Part shown: one piece after another, positions 8,785 to 16,583 of the stretch
Layout: every line of letters starts with the position of its first letter
Numbering within the stretch: position 1 is the first letter of the stretch
Assembly: GCA_947496605.1 (NCBI GenBank)
Contig: CANMDF010000001.1
Span: forward strand, 248,001-312,000
Length of the DNA: 64,000 nt
Source: an uncultured Paracoccaceae bacterium
GTDB lineage: Bacteria > Pseudomonadota > Alphaproteobacteria > Rhodobacterales > Rhodobacteraceae
Direction: 5' to 3'
Program-made: the position numbers and the translations under genes
Notes under the pieces: generated by a model
What the model saw: the letters and a program-made list of their open reading frames with translations, nothing else
Told to the model about the DNA's origin: nothing
Database searches by the model: none

Positions 8785-9195
8785 TTAACCGCGCAAACGC
8801 GCCTGATAGTTGTGATTTTGCCAATCTGCGCGGAATTGCCATTGATCTTCGGGCTGGCGGGCGGCCAAGGCATCGTCGATTTCAATTTCATCAAAGCCGG
8901 ACCGACGCGCCATCGCGTATTGGTCTGCCAGCACATGGCCACGCGCCCGCAAACGGCCTTTGTACCCCGCACGGCGCAACATAGCCGCCAGAGTAAATCC
9001 ACGCCCATCAGCGGACGACGGAAAGTCGATGCGGATCATCGCGGCGTTGTCCAAGCCAATCAATGCGTCGGGCGCAGTATCAGAGGGCAGGTCGATGCCA
9101 TAGTCGCAATCGTTGGCAGCAACCTCATCCAAAGTCACAAACCCGCAGGCAAAATCATCGGCGGCAAAGCCTTTGTCGGTCACAATAACGCTCAT
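8785..9195 (-). CDS. DUF934 family protein of the sulfate assimilation operon
   Basis: A 136-residue protein matching the DUF934 family, which is regularly encoded beside cysH and cysI. Typical elements are IDFPSSADGRGFTLAAMLRR and GYKGRLRARGHVLADQYAMARRSGFDEIEI. Its biochemical role is not established; position suggests a partner of sulfite reductase. Two adjacent ATGs occur; AAGGA is 7 nt from the second (9195), which is chosen. It sits 49 bp downstream of cysH. Confidence 0.85.
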   Translation of the reverse strand: MSVIVTDKGFAADDFACGFVTLDEVAANDCDYGIDLPSDTAPDALIGLDNAAMIRIDFPSSADGRGFTLAAMLRRAGYKGRLRARGHVLADQYAMARRSGFDEIEIDDALAARQPEDQWQFRADWQNHNYQARLRG

Positions 9196-9244
9196 CATAT
9201 CATCCTTAAGAGCCAAAGCTCTGTGTTCATTTTAGCCAAAAAAC

Positions 9245-9967
9245 TCATTCTGTCGCTGCCATTGGCAAAGAGGCCTGTGGTTTGGAAAAATGAATACCGC
9301 ATTCTGTTTTTTCACTGTCACGCCAACGACCTGCACGTTGATCTTCATGATCACTTACGCGCGTTGTACAAGGCATACAGCCGACGGAGGGATAGCCTTT
9401 GGCGACCAGTGGATGCCGTGGCAGATCGTGTTTGGAGATATAATCCCGCAAGTCCTGAGCAGACCACTTGTTCAGCGGATTGACCTTGATCTTACGGCCC
9501 TCTTTCTCGAACAGCGGGAGGTCAGCGCGTTTGCCGCCTTGAAACTGCTTGCGCCCTGTAATCCAGCCGTCAAATGCGACCAGCGCTTCGGCTAAGGGCC
9601 GTGTCTTGCGCAGATCGCAGCAGGCGTCGGTGTCAGCCTGATGCAACAACCCATCCACATCTTCCTTTAGGACATCGTCGCGGTTCGGGCCGATGATGCG
9701 CACATCTGTCAGACCCAGCTTTGTGGCCACCTCACGCTGATAAGTCAGCGTTTCGGGAAACAGCATTTCGGTATCTAGAAAGATCACCGGCGTCGCTTTG
9801 TCGATCTGCGCCACCATATGCAGCAGAACGACGCTTTCGGCCCCGAATGAAGACACTAAAGCCATTTTGCCAATCTGCACATCACTTAGCACGTGCCGCA
9901 GGACGGTCTGTGCGTCAGATTTGCGGTGCAGAATATTGCGGCGTTCGGCTAACTCCTTAAGCGGCAT
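9245..9967 (-). CDS. cysH: Assimilatory adenylyl-sulfate (APS) reductase
   Basis: Reduces activated sulfate to sulfite. The 240-residue protein has the nucleotide-binding SSFGAES loop (39-45), a CC pair at 116-117 (ACCDLRKTRP), CMPC at 197-200, and the catalytic ECGIHF with C223. The four extra cysteines are the 4Fe-4S ligands that mark APS-type enzymes and are absent from PAPS reductases of the E. coli type, so APS is the likely substrate. The start at 9967 overlaps the end of cysI by 11 nt, implying translational coupling in the cys operon. Confidence 0.92.
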   Translation of the reverse strand: MPLKELAERRNILHRKSDAQTVLRHVLSDVQIGKMALVSSFGAESVVLLHMVAQIDKATPVIFLDTEMLFPETLTYQREVATKLGLTDVRIIGPNRDDVLKEDVDGLLHQADTDACCDLRKTRPLAEALVAFDGWITGRKQFQGGKRADLPLFEKEGRKIKVNPLNKWSAQDLRDYISKHDLPRHPLVAKGYPSVGCMPCTTRVSDHEDQRAGRWRDSEKTECGIHFSKPQASLPMAATE

Positions 9968-11627
9968 TGGCTTTTTCCTCTGCTGGGTAGAGAATCGCCT
10001 TGAATGGCTCCATCCCCAAACGGCGATAAGTTTGCAGAAAAGTCTCATCCGCATCTGAACGCAGACCCAGATAACCTGTTACCAACCGCTCGATCGCAGG
10101 CACGATTTCTTCGGCGCTAAAGCCGGGGCCGGCGCGTTCACCAATGGTTGTTGTCTCGGTACCGTCACCGCCAAGCGTGATCTGGTAGTTTTCGACGCCG
10201 GCGCGGTCGAGGCCAAGAATACCGATGTGACCAACATGGTGGTGTCCGCAGGCATTGATGCAGCCAGAGATTTTGATCTTTAGTTGGCCGATCTCATGTT
10301 CGATCTTCAGCTTATCAAACCGCGTTGCGATTTCCTGTGCGATCGGGATCGAACGGGCAGTCGCCAAGGCACAGTAATCCATGCCAGGGCAGGCGATGAT
10401 GTCGGACGCAAGACCGATGTTCGCGGTTGCAAGGTCCGCTTCGCGCAACGCAGCATAGACCGCTGCCAAGTCGGCCTTGTGCACATGTGGCAAGATCACG
10501 TTCTGCTCGTGGCTGATGCGCAGCTCACCATGCCCATATTGTTCGGCCAGATCAGCCATCACGCGCATCTGGTCAGATGTGGCATCGCCCGGCGTAGCGC
10601 CATGTTTCTTGATGCTGATGGACACGATGGCGTAACCGTCGGCCTTGTGGTCGGCGAGGTTTGTGTCGGTCCATGACCGGAACGCAGGGTTGGCAAGGCG
10701 CGCGGCCTCGAACCCGTCGGTTGATTTTGTGGTGAAAGCGGGTGGCGCGAACGCGCTTTCGATCTCGGCCAGCAGTTCTTGATCGTGACCAGAGAACCCT
10801 TCACGGATCGCCGCGAAACGCTCTTCTACGAGCTCTTGGATTTTCTCCAACCCGTTTTCATGCACGGTAATCTTTATCCGTGCCTTATACTTGTTATCGC
10901 GACGGCCCAGCAGGTTGTAGACGCTGACAATCGCCTCGCAATAGGGGAGCAAATCCGCCTTTGGCAAGAACGCGCGCAATACCTTACCCACCATTGGCGT
11001 GCGGCCCAGGCCACCACCGACGATCACCTCAAAACCCGGTTCGCCCGCGTCATTGCGCACCATGCGCAGGCCGATGTCGTGGGCTTTGGTCACAGCGCGG
11101 TCATGGGCGGCACCAGTCACGGCAATTTTGAACTTGCGTGGCAGAAACTGGAATTCAGGGTGGTCGGTGGACCATTGGCGCAGCAATTCTGCGATCGCGC
11201 GAGGGTCTTCGATTTCATCTGCAGCAGCACCAGCGAAATGGTCCGCCGTGACGTTGCGGATCGTGTTCCCAGACGTCTGGATCGCGTGCATGCCGACATC
11301 GGCCAGCGCGTCCAGCATATCAGGCACGTCTTGCAGTTTTGGCCAGTTGTACTGGATATTCTGGCGCGTGGTGAAGTGGCCATAGCCTTTATCCCAACGG
11401 TCCGCGATATAGGCCAGCTTGCGCATCTGGTCCGCGCTCAGCGTGCCATAAGGCACCGCAACCCGCAGCATATAGGCGTGCAGTTGCAGATAGAGGCCGT
11501 TCATCAGGCGCAATGGCTTGAATTCGTCCTCGGTGAGAGAGCCATCGATGCGGCGCTCCACCTGCCCACGGAATTGGGCAACACGGGAACGGACGAAAGC
11601 TTCGTCAAAATCGTTGTAGCTGTACAT
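9957..11627 (-). CDS. cysI: Siroheme/4Fe-4S sulfite reductase, single-subunit
   Basis: Six-electron reduction of sulfite to sulfide. The 556-residue protein has the duplicated nitrite/sulfite reductase fold. The cluster and siroheme cysteines are C413 and C419 (CPGMDYC) and C456 and C460 (SGCINACGHHH), matching CX5C and CX3C. The siroheme contacts TTRQNIQYNW (86-95) and HEQNVILP are also present. No flavoprotein cysJ lies nearby, consistent with a ferredoxin-dependent enzyme fed by the nearby Fpr. Nitrite reductases of this family look similar, but the company of cysH and cysG favours sulfite. Its ATG overlaps the preceding stop by one base (TAATG). Confidence 0.9.
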   Translation of the reverse strand: MYSYNDFDEAFVRSRVAQFRGQVERRIDGSLTEDEFKPLRLMNGLYLQLHAYMLRVAVPYGTLSADQMRKLAYIADRWDKGYGHFTTRQNIQYNWPKLQDVPDMLDALADVGMHAIQTSGNTIRNVTADHFAGAAADEIEDPRAIAELLRQWSTDHPEFQFLPRKFKIAVTGAAHDRAVTKAHDIGLRMVRNDAGEPGFEVIVGGGLGRTPMVGKVLRAFLPKADLLPYCEAIVSVYNLLGRRDNKYKARIKITVHENGLEKIQELVEERFAAIREGFSGHDQELLAEIESAFAPPAFTTKSTDGFEAARLANPAFRSWTDTNLADHKADGYAIVSISIKKHGATPGDATSDQMRVMADLAEQYGHGELRISHEQNVILPHVHKADLAAVYAALREADLATANIGLASDIIACPGMDYCALATARSIPIAQEIATRFDKLKIEHEIGQLKIKISGCINACGHHHVGHIGILGLDRAGVENYQITLGGDGTETTTIGERAGPGFSAEEIVPAIERLVTGYLGLRSDADETFLQTYRRLGMEPFKAILYPAEEKANAA

Positions 11628-11929
11628 TATGAAAGCTCCACTTGTTTGCCATGGGCATAATTGGATGGACCGCGTGTGCGAAAGGTTTCGCGAAAATGCG
11701 TGGGCTCGGGGCCGGCTTCGCCTGCTTTGGCGTCCGCCAGATAGGCACCAGCGATTTCATCGACCCGTGATTGCGCTTCCAACAGGCGCAAGTCAGCGTG
11801 TGCTTCATCGGTCATCAACTCGGCCTCGCTGATATCGCGGGTCCATGTGTTGGCTTCGGTCAACCAAACGGCGTCGCCTTCCAGCAACGCATTGGCGGTG
11901 ACGACTTTGGGAGAAAACGTCCTGGGCAT
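11627..11929 (-). CDS. DUF2849 family protein of the sulfate assimilation operon
   Basis: A 100-residue protein fitting DUF2849, a small family found between cysG and cysI in alphaproteobacteria. Visible features are ANALLEGDAVWLTEANTWT near the N-terminus and a polar C-terminal half. Start and stop each overlap the neighbouring genes by one base (TAATG at both ends), so the protein is probably made in fixed ratio with CysG and CysI. No catalytic motif is apparent and the function is unknown. Confidence 0.85.
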   Translation of the reverse strand: MPRTFSPKVVTANALLEGDAVWLTEANTWTRDISEAELMTDEAHADLRLLEAQSRVDEIAGAYLADAKAGEAGPEPTHFRETFRTRGPSNYAHGKQVELS

Positions 11930-13320
11930 TATGCAAACTCCTTGAGTTGGCGGGCTTGGGCTGCGGCATCGCGCGGGGCGAGGCCGTAGAAGGTGATAGC
12001 AGGACCTTTCAGGTCCGCTTTGGAGAGGGTTGGTTCCAGTTCGGCCAGCGTGGTCGCGATGATTTGTTGATCAGCACGGCTGACGTTTTCGATAATGGTC
12101 ACAGGCGTTGCCGGATCGGCGCCATGCATCAGCAAACGACCTTGGATAAAGCGGGCGGATTTCTTGCCCATATAAATCGCGGCAACTTCGCCGGGGGCAG
12201 CAAGCGCTTTCCAATCGTGATCGGCGTAGCCTTTGGTGTCGTGACCCGTAATCAGGCGCACCGCAGAATTGCGGCCGCGTTTTGTCAGACTTTGCCCGAT
12301 ATTGGCGACAGCAGCAGAGGCGGCGGTGATGCCGGGGATGATGCGGTAGGGAATGTCATGGGCTTCAATCGCCTCAATCTCTTCGTCCAAGCGGCCAAAG
12401 ACCGTTGGATCGCCTGCTTTCAGGCGAACAACATGGCGGCCGTCCAGCGCGTGGCTCACGATCAACGCGTCGATATCGGATTGGGCCATGGATTTGCCAA
12501 AACCCTCTTTGCCCGCATCAATGATGATCGCTTCGCGGCGGGCCAGTTCAAGGATTTCACCAGTAACCAAGCGGTCATGGATCACAACATCGGCCTTATC
12601 CAACGCGTTGCGGGCTTTCAGGGTCAGCAGCTCCGGGTCACCGGGGCCTGCACCGACCAGATCGACAGTGCCTTCTTTGGCCGTTGTCATTACATGGGTG
12701 TCGAGCAGGGTTTCAAGGGCAGGGATCACGCCAAATTCGCCATTGTCCGCCAATGCCTTTGGGCCGGTGCCGAAATAGAAAGAGGTCCAAAAATCGCGGC
12801 GCTTGCGGCCCATGGGCAGAATATCAACCGCGTGGCGAAAGGTTTTGCCGATGCGCGCGAGGACGCCCAATGACGTTGGCAGGCGCTCCTCCAGATCTGC
12901 TTTGATCGCACGGGCCAGAACGGGGGCAGCCCCTTCGGTGCCGATCGCAACAGTCACTGGGTCACGGTCGACAATGGCAGGGGTGATGAACTGGCTGTCT
13001 GCAAGGTTATCGACGATGTTCACCAAAGCGCCCTCAGCATGGGCGATGGCCGACACGCGGGCATCTTCGGCGTCATCTTCGTTGGCGGCATAGAAGAGGG
13101 CAGCGCAAAGCGCATCACCCGGTTCCATTGCGCGTGCGATGATCCGCAGCTTGCCTTGGTCTGCCCATTTGTGGATGTCGCCGGCAATATCAGCGGCGAT
13201 CACTGTCAGATGCGCTTCGGTCTTCATCAGCAGGCGCAGTTTGGCCATTGCGGCATCGCCACCACCGGACAAAACAATGCGGCGGCCTTCGACGGCAAGG
13301 AAGATTGGAAAGTGCTTCAT
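11929..13320 (-). CDS. cysG: Siroheme synthase (CysG: dehydrogenase/ferrochelatase plus uroporphyrinogen methyltransferase)
   Basis: Makes siroheme, the cofactor of the sulfite reductase two genes downstream. The 463-residue fusion has an N-terminal NAD-binding precorrin-2 dehydrogenase/ferrochelatase half (VLSGGGDAAMAKLRLL near residues 16-31) and a C-terminal SUMT half starting at about residue 216 with VDLVGAGPGDPELLTLKA, then RLKAGDPTVFGR and PGITAASAAVANIG. It is the first gene of the operon; a partial AGG site precedes the ATG at 13320. The promoter region is shared with the divergent Lrp/AsnC gene. Confidence 0.93.
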   Translation of the reverse strand: MKHFPIFLAVEGRRIVLSGGGDAAMAKLRLLMKTEAHLTVIAADIAGDIHKWADQGKLRIIARAMEPGDALCAALFYAANEDDAEDARVSAIAHAEGALVNIVDNLADSQFITPAIVDRDPVTVAIGTEGAAPVLARAIKADLEERLPTSLGVLARIGKTFRHAVDILPMGRKRRDFWTSFYFGTGPKALADNGEFGVIPALETLLDTHVMTTAKEGTVDLVGAGPGDPELLTLKARNALDKADVVIHDRLVTGEILELARREAIIIDAGKEGFGKSMAQSDIDALIVSHALDGRHVVRLKAGDPTVFGRLDEEIEAIEAHDIPYRIIPGITAASAAVANIGQSLTKRGRNSAVRLITGHDTKGYADHDWKALAAPGEVAAIYMGKKSARFIQGRLLMHGADPATPVTIIENVSRADQQIIATTLAELEPTLSKADLKGPAITFYGLAPRDAAAQARQLKEFA

Positions 13321-13359
13321 GGGGCGAACCTTTGATTTCTTGGGTTCAATATAGAATAA

Positions 13360-13438
13360 TGTTCTGATATTTGCTTCCCCAATGGGCTGGTTAAGGACGA
13401 TTGTTCTGCTGTTGGCTGAGTTAGGACCATGTGTTCTG
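13360..13438. promoter_or_regulatory. cysG / lrp-like divergent promoter region with three TGTTCTG copies
   Basis: The 137-bp divergent region holds TGTTCTG three times in the same orientation, at 13360-13366, 13402-13408 and 13432-13438. The first copy is the right arm of AGAA-N5-TTCT. They are plausible binding half-sites for the adjacent Lrp/AsnC-type protein acting on its own gene and the cys operon. Assignment is by position only. Confidence 0.4.
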
Positions 13439-13457
13439 CAAAATCGGAGAATTGAGA

Positions 13458-13919
13458 ATGTCGGTACGGATTGACGCTACAGACCGGAAAATTTTGGCAG
13501 CCTTGCAAGCGGATGCCGCGCAATCTTTGGATGAAATCGCCAAAACTGTTGGATCTTCAAAGACACCTGTTTGGAATCGCATTCGCAAAATGCGCGAGGC
13601 AGGGGTGATCGGACAGCACACCGTCCTGTTGGATGCCGAGGCGTTGGGTTTTGAGGCCTGTTTCTTTGTACTGATCCGCACGTCAGAGCATGATGCAGAA
13701 TGGCAGGGACGGTTCCTAAAGGCGCTGAACGCCCGACCCGAGGTGCAAGAGGCGCACCGGCTTGCGGGCGACATTGATTATATTTTGAAGGTACGCGTTC
13801 AGAATGCGCGGGCCTATGACACGTTTTATCAGGCGCTGATCTCAGAGGTGAAGGTGCACAATGTGACTGCGCTCTTGTCGATGGAAGAGATCAAGTCGAC
13901 GGTGGCATTGCCCCTCTAA
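13458..13919 (+). CDS. Lrp/AsnC-family transcriptional regulator
   Basis: A 153-residue regulator with an N-terminal winged HTH (ATDRKILAALQADAAQSLDEIAKTVG then SKTPVWNRIRKMREAGVI, residues about 6-55) and a C-terminal AsnC/RAM ligand-binding domain containing HRLAGDIDYILKVRV. GGAG lies 9 nt before the ATG at 13458. Divergent placement from cysG suggests it controls sulfate assimilation, possibly sensing cysteine or a related amino acid; this is inference, and global or unrelated targets remain possible. Confidence 0.88.
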   Translation: MSVRIDATDRKILAALQADAAQSLDEIAKTVGSSKTPVWNRIRKMREAGVIGQHTVLLDAEALGFEACFFVLIRTSEHDAEWQGRFLKALNARPEVQEAHRLAGDIDYILKVRVQNARAYDTFYQALISEVKVHNVTALLSMEEIKSTVALPL

Positions 13920-13930
13920 CTCTACATACA

Positions 13931-13998
13931 TGAACAAAGTTCAATTTTGCGATTGACGCACGCGTTCCGGGCATCTAAGTATATGAACAATGTTCATA
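13931..13998. promoter_or_regulatory. Two TGAAC-N3-GTTCA palindromes upstream of the lipoprotein gene
   Basis: TGAAC AAA GTTCA at 13931-13943 and a longer TATGAAC AAT GTTCATA at 13982-13998 are perfect palindromes whose centres are 53 bp apart, close to five helical turns. They lie within 85 bp of the ATG at 14013, the second just before its ribosome binding site, as expected for repressor operators. The cognate regulator is not identifiable here. Confidence 0.5.
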
Positions 13999-14012
13999 AA
14001 TGGAGTGCCGAT

Positions 14013-14360
14013 ATGCAATCTTTCAAAATACCATTCATTGGTGTGACCCTCGCGTTAGCAGCTGCCTGCGCGTCACCCAGCGTCCAACATGCCGCACAGT
14101 CGGCCGATCATAGCGTGCAAGCTGCAAGTCATGGTGCAAGCGCTGTTGCCTCCAGCGCTGCGACTGTTTCCGCCGTGCCCATTGTCGCGACAGGGGCGGT
14201 GCTGTCTGTCACTGGGGCTGCGATCGAAGCATTTGGTGAGGCCTCTGTGACAGCTGGTGGTGCCGTTTTGGATGAAACGCTTGGCGCGAAGACACAGCAC
14301 TGCCAAGCAGGCCAATCACTGACATGCGTGGCGCCGGATGGCCCACCGCGTTTGAATTAA
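14013..14360 (+). CDS. Small predicted lipoprotein, Ala/Ser/Val-rich
   Basis: A 115-residue exported protein. The signal peptide MQSFKIPFIGVTLALAAAC ends in a lipobox-like LAAAC, so the mature protein would begin at a lipidated Cys19. The rest is small-residue-rich (VQAASHGASAVASSAATVSA), then a hydrophobic Val/Ala segment and a C-terminal CQAGQSLTCVAPDGPPRLN with two cysteines that could form a disulfide. GGAG precedes the ATG. It is followed after 12 bp by the DUF2145 gene, so the two are probably cotranscribed under the palindromes upstream. Function unknown. Confidence 0.75.
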   Translation: MQSFKIPFIGVTLALAAACASPSVQHAAQSADHSVQAASHGASAVASSAATVSAVPIVATGAVLSVTGAAIEAFGEASVTAGGAVLDETLGAKTQHCQAGQSLTCVAPDGPPRLN

Positions 14361-14372
14361 AGGGGGCGGGCA

Positions 14373-15173
14373 ATGTCACGTATCTTTTTTGCAATTGTTC
14401 TGTTGGTCGTCACACTTTTGCCGATCCCATCACTGGCTGGCAGCAGTGCAGCCAGTCACCCGGTTTTGCCAACCGACGAGGTCGCTGCGTTTTCAAACAA
14501 GGTGCAACGCGATCTTGCGGCACGGGGCGCCAATGTTGCGATCGTTTCGCGTGTGGGCAGAGACCCTGCGGTGTTACCCGATGGGATTAACTATACCCAT
14601 GTCGCGTTCTGGGTTTATGCCCGCATTACCAAGGCCGATGGCAGCACTGGCATGGGCTATCGTGTCTACAATCTGTACCAGCGGGAAGGGGACCTGACCC
14701 AAAGCGATCTGGTGCAGGACAGCCCGGGCGATTTCTTTGCAGGTGCCCATAGTCTGGACGCGGGGATCATCATTCCTGATCCGCGTTTGCAACGGCAGTT
14801 GCTAGAAGTGATCAACAGTTCCACTTATACGGAGCTGCACAATCCTCGCTATTCGGTTTTGGCGAACCCGCGCTCTGGCCAGTTTCAAAATTGTACTGAA
14901 CATACGCTCGATGTGTTGATGGCGGCCCTTTATGACACGCAAGATCCTGCGCAAATCAAAGCCAACATCGCGGCTTATTTTGCGCCACAGCCCGTCCAAT
15001 TGGGTGCATTGCAACGGTTACTTGCGCCAGCGGCGTCGCAGGCATTGACGACTATTGATCATGGATCAGATGTGGGGACCGCGACCTTTGGATCCATCGC
15101 GCGGTTTATGGAAGCGAATAACCTGCATGACGAAATCTACCGGATCACACCAATGCAAGTCGTTCGTTTCTAG
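14373..15173 (+). CDS. DUF2145 family exported protein
   Basis: A 266-residue protein with a cleavable signal peptide (FFAIVLLVVTLLPIPSLAGS, cut after about residue 22). The rest fits DUF2145: RDPAVLPDGINYTHVAFWVY, GYRVYNLYQREGDLTQSDL, IIPDPRLQRQLL, and the conserved NCTEHTLDVLMAALY with its cysteine and histidine, a pattern reminiscent of papain-like (NlpC/P60-like) active sites, although that is inference. GGGGGCGGG precedes the ATG. It lies directly downstream of the lipoprotein, and its stop overlaps the stop of the convergent P450 gene in a shared CTAG. Confidence 0.8.
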   Translation: MSRIFFAIVLLVVTLLPIPSLAGSSAASHPVLPTDEVAAFSNKVQRDLAARGANVAIVSRVGRDPAVLPDGINYTHVAFWVYARITKADGSTGMGYRVYNLYQREGDLTQSDLVQDSPGDFFAGAHSLDAGIIIPDPRLQRQLLEVINSSTYTELHNPRYSVLANPRSGQFQNCTEHTLDVLMAALYDTQDPAQIKANIAAYFAPQPVQLGALQRLLAPAASQALTTIDHGSDVGTATFGSIARFMEANNLHDEIYRITPMQVVRF

Positions 15174-16333
15174 GTAGAAACCATCAGCCGCTCGAGCCCG
15201 TGAAAATGATAGACGTCGCCATAAACAGGTGCTTCGGCCAGTTTCAGGTCGGGGCATCGCTCAAAGAGCACCTCTAACGCGATCTTTAGTTCTAACCGCG
15301 CCAATGGTGCGCCCACGCAAAAGTGGATGCCGCCACCGAAGCTTGTGTTCTGTGGGCCCTTGCGTGTGGGGTCAAAAACATCGGGGTCTTCATAGACCAA
15401 AGGGTCTCGGTTCGCAGCGGCCAAAAGACAGGCGATTTGGTCGCCACGTTTAAACGTCTGATCGCCCAGCGTCACATCCTCATACACCCAGCGGGTAAAC
15501 ATATGCAGCGGGGGATCAAAGCGGATGACCTCTTCAACGCAGGCATCCGTGATGTCCTTCACAGCATGTTCCAACAGTGTCTTGGTGCCGTTGCCTAAGG
15601 TGTGAACCGTTGCCTCATGGCCTGCGTTCAACAACAAGATGCAGGTCGTGATCAGTTCATCTTCGCTCAGTTTTTCGCCGTCTTCTTCAGCGGCAATGAG
15701 GGTCGAGATCAAATCATCGGTGGGGGTCTTGCGGCGTTTAGCAATATAGCTGCGCATGAAGGCCACAAAATCATTGGTCGCAGCAATCGCATCTGCCTCA
15801 ATCTGCGGTGTGCGCCGGGCCTGATACATTGCGACCATCGCATTGGACCAGCGGACCAGATCATCGGCGCGGTCCTCTGGGACACCCAATAGGCGCGAGA
15901 TGATCACAACTGGGACGGGCTGGGCGTATTGGGTTAGCAGATCAAATGGCGTGTCGGGGAACTGATCGACCAATGCGTGACACAAAGTGCGGATGTCGGG
16001 CGCAAGGCCAGCAATTGTGCGGCTGGTAAAGGCACGCAAGACCAAAGCACGCAAACCGGTGTGGCGGGGTGGCTCCAGTTCCAACATGGAGTGGGCTTCG
16101 ACGTTATAGAAAGGCACCAGATGGTCAGGGATTTTGGGGGCCAGCTCAGGCGGGCACTCGCGCCCCATGCGGCGATCACGCAAAACGGTGTGAACCATCT
16201 TGTGTGAGACAGCGCAGGCCATGTCATATTCGGTCCACCATACGAAGTCACCACATGCGCGGGCCTGATCATAAAACGGGTAGGGGTCTTGGACAAAGTC
16301 GGGGGCGGTCGGGGACTGGTTGAGTTCTTGCAT
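15170..16333 (-). CDS. Cytochrome P450
   Basis: A 387-residue soluble bacterial P450. The heme-thiolate loop is FGGGIHFCVGAPLARLE with C339; the I-helix oxygen-activation motif is NAGHEATVH; the K-helix ExxR is EEVIR. These bacterial enzymes use ferredoxin-type partners; none is adjacent, although fpr lies 6.5 kb away. The substrate cannot be told. The start at 16333 (MQELNQSP) removes an unlikely arginine- and cysteine-rich extension; no good ribosome binding site is visible for either choice. Convergent with the DUF2145 gene. Confidence 0.9.
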   Translation of the reverse strand: MQELNQSPTAPDFVQDPYPFYDQARACGDFVWWTEYDMACAVSHKMVHTVLRDRRMGRECPPELAPKIPDHLVPFYNVEAHSMLELEPPRHTGLRALVLRAFTSRTIAGLAPDIRTLCHALVDQFPDTPFDLLTQYAQPVPVVIISRLLGVPEDRADDLVRWSNAMVAMYQARRTPQIEADAIAATNDFVAFMRSYIAKRRKTPTDDLISTLIAAEEDGEKLSEDELITTCILLLNAGHEATVHTLGNGTKTLLEHAVKDITDACVEEVIRFDPPLHMFTRWVYEDVTLGDQTFKRGDQIACLLAAANRDPLVYEDPDVFDPTRKGPQNTSFGGGIHFCVGAPLARLELKIALEVLFERCPDLKLAEAPVYGDVYHFHGLERLMVST

Positions 16334-16583
16334 AACGACAGGTTTGTCGCAGCATGAAAGCGATTGCAAGTGGCCTACCCACTGTTTGAACGGCGAAAAA
16401 AGACGCAAAGACAAGGGGCTGAGGCCGTTCCTTGGCGGGAAGATGCCGTAAGTGCCGCCGCGACGTTCTGACGCGCACATTTGACCTTATTTATATGATA
16501 ATATGTATGCAGTTGGATACAAAAATCGTCTAACTCGCGGACGAAGTGACCTAATCACTAGCCAACACAAGGGAGGGGCGTTC

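Noticed and set aside
13931..13998. LexA boxes upstream of the lipoprotein gene
   Set aside because: Alphaproteobacterial LexA sites are direct repeats GTTC-N7-GTTC; these are inverted repeats with 3-bp spacing.
16349..16480. N-terminal extension of the cytochrome P450
   Set aside because: The added residues are Arg- and Cys-rich and unlike P450 N-termini; the protein from 16333 already has normal length.
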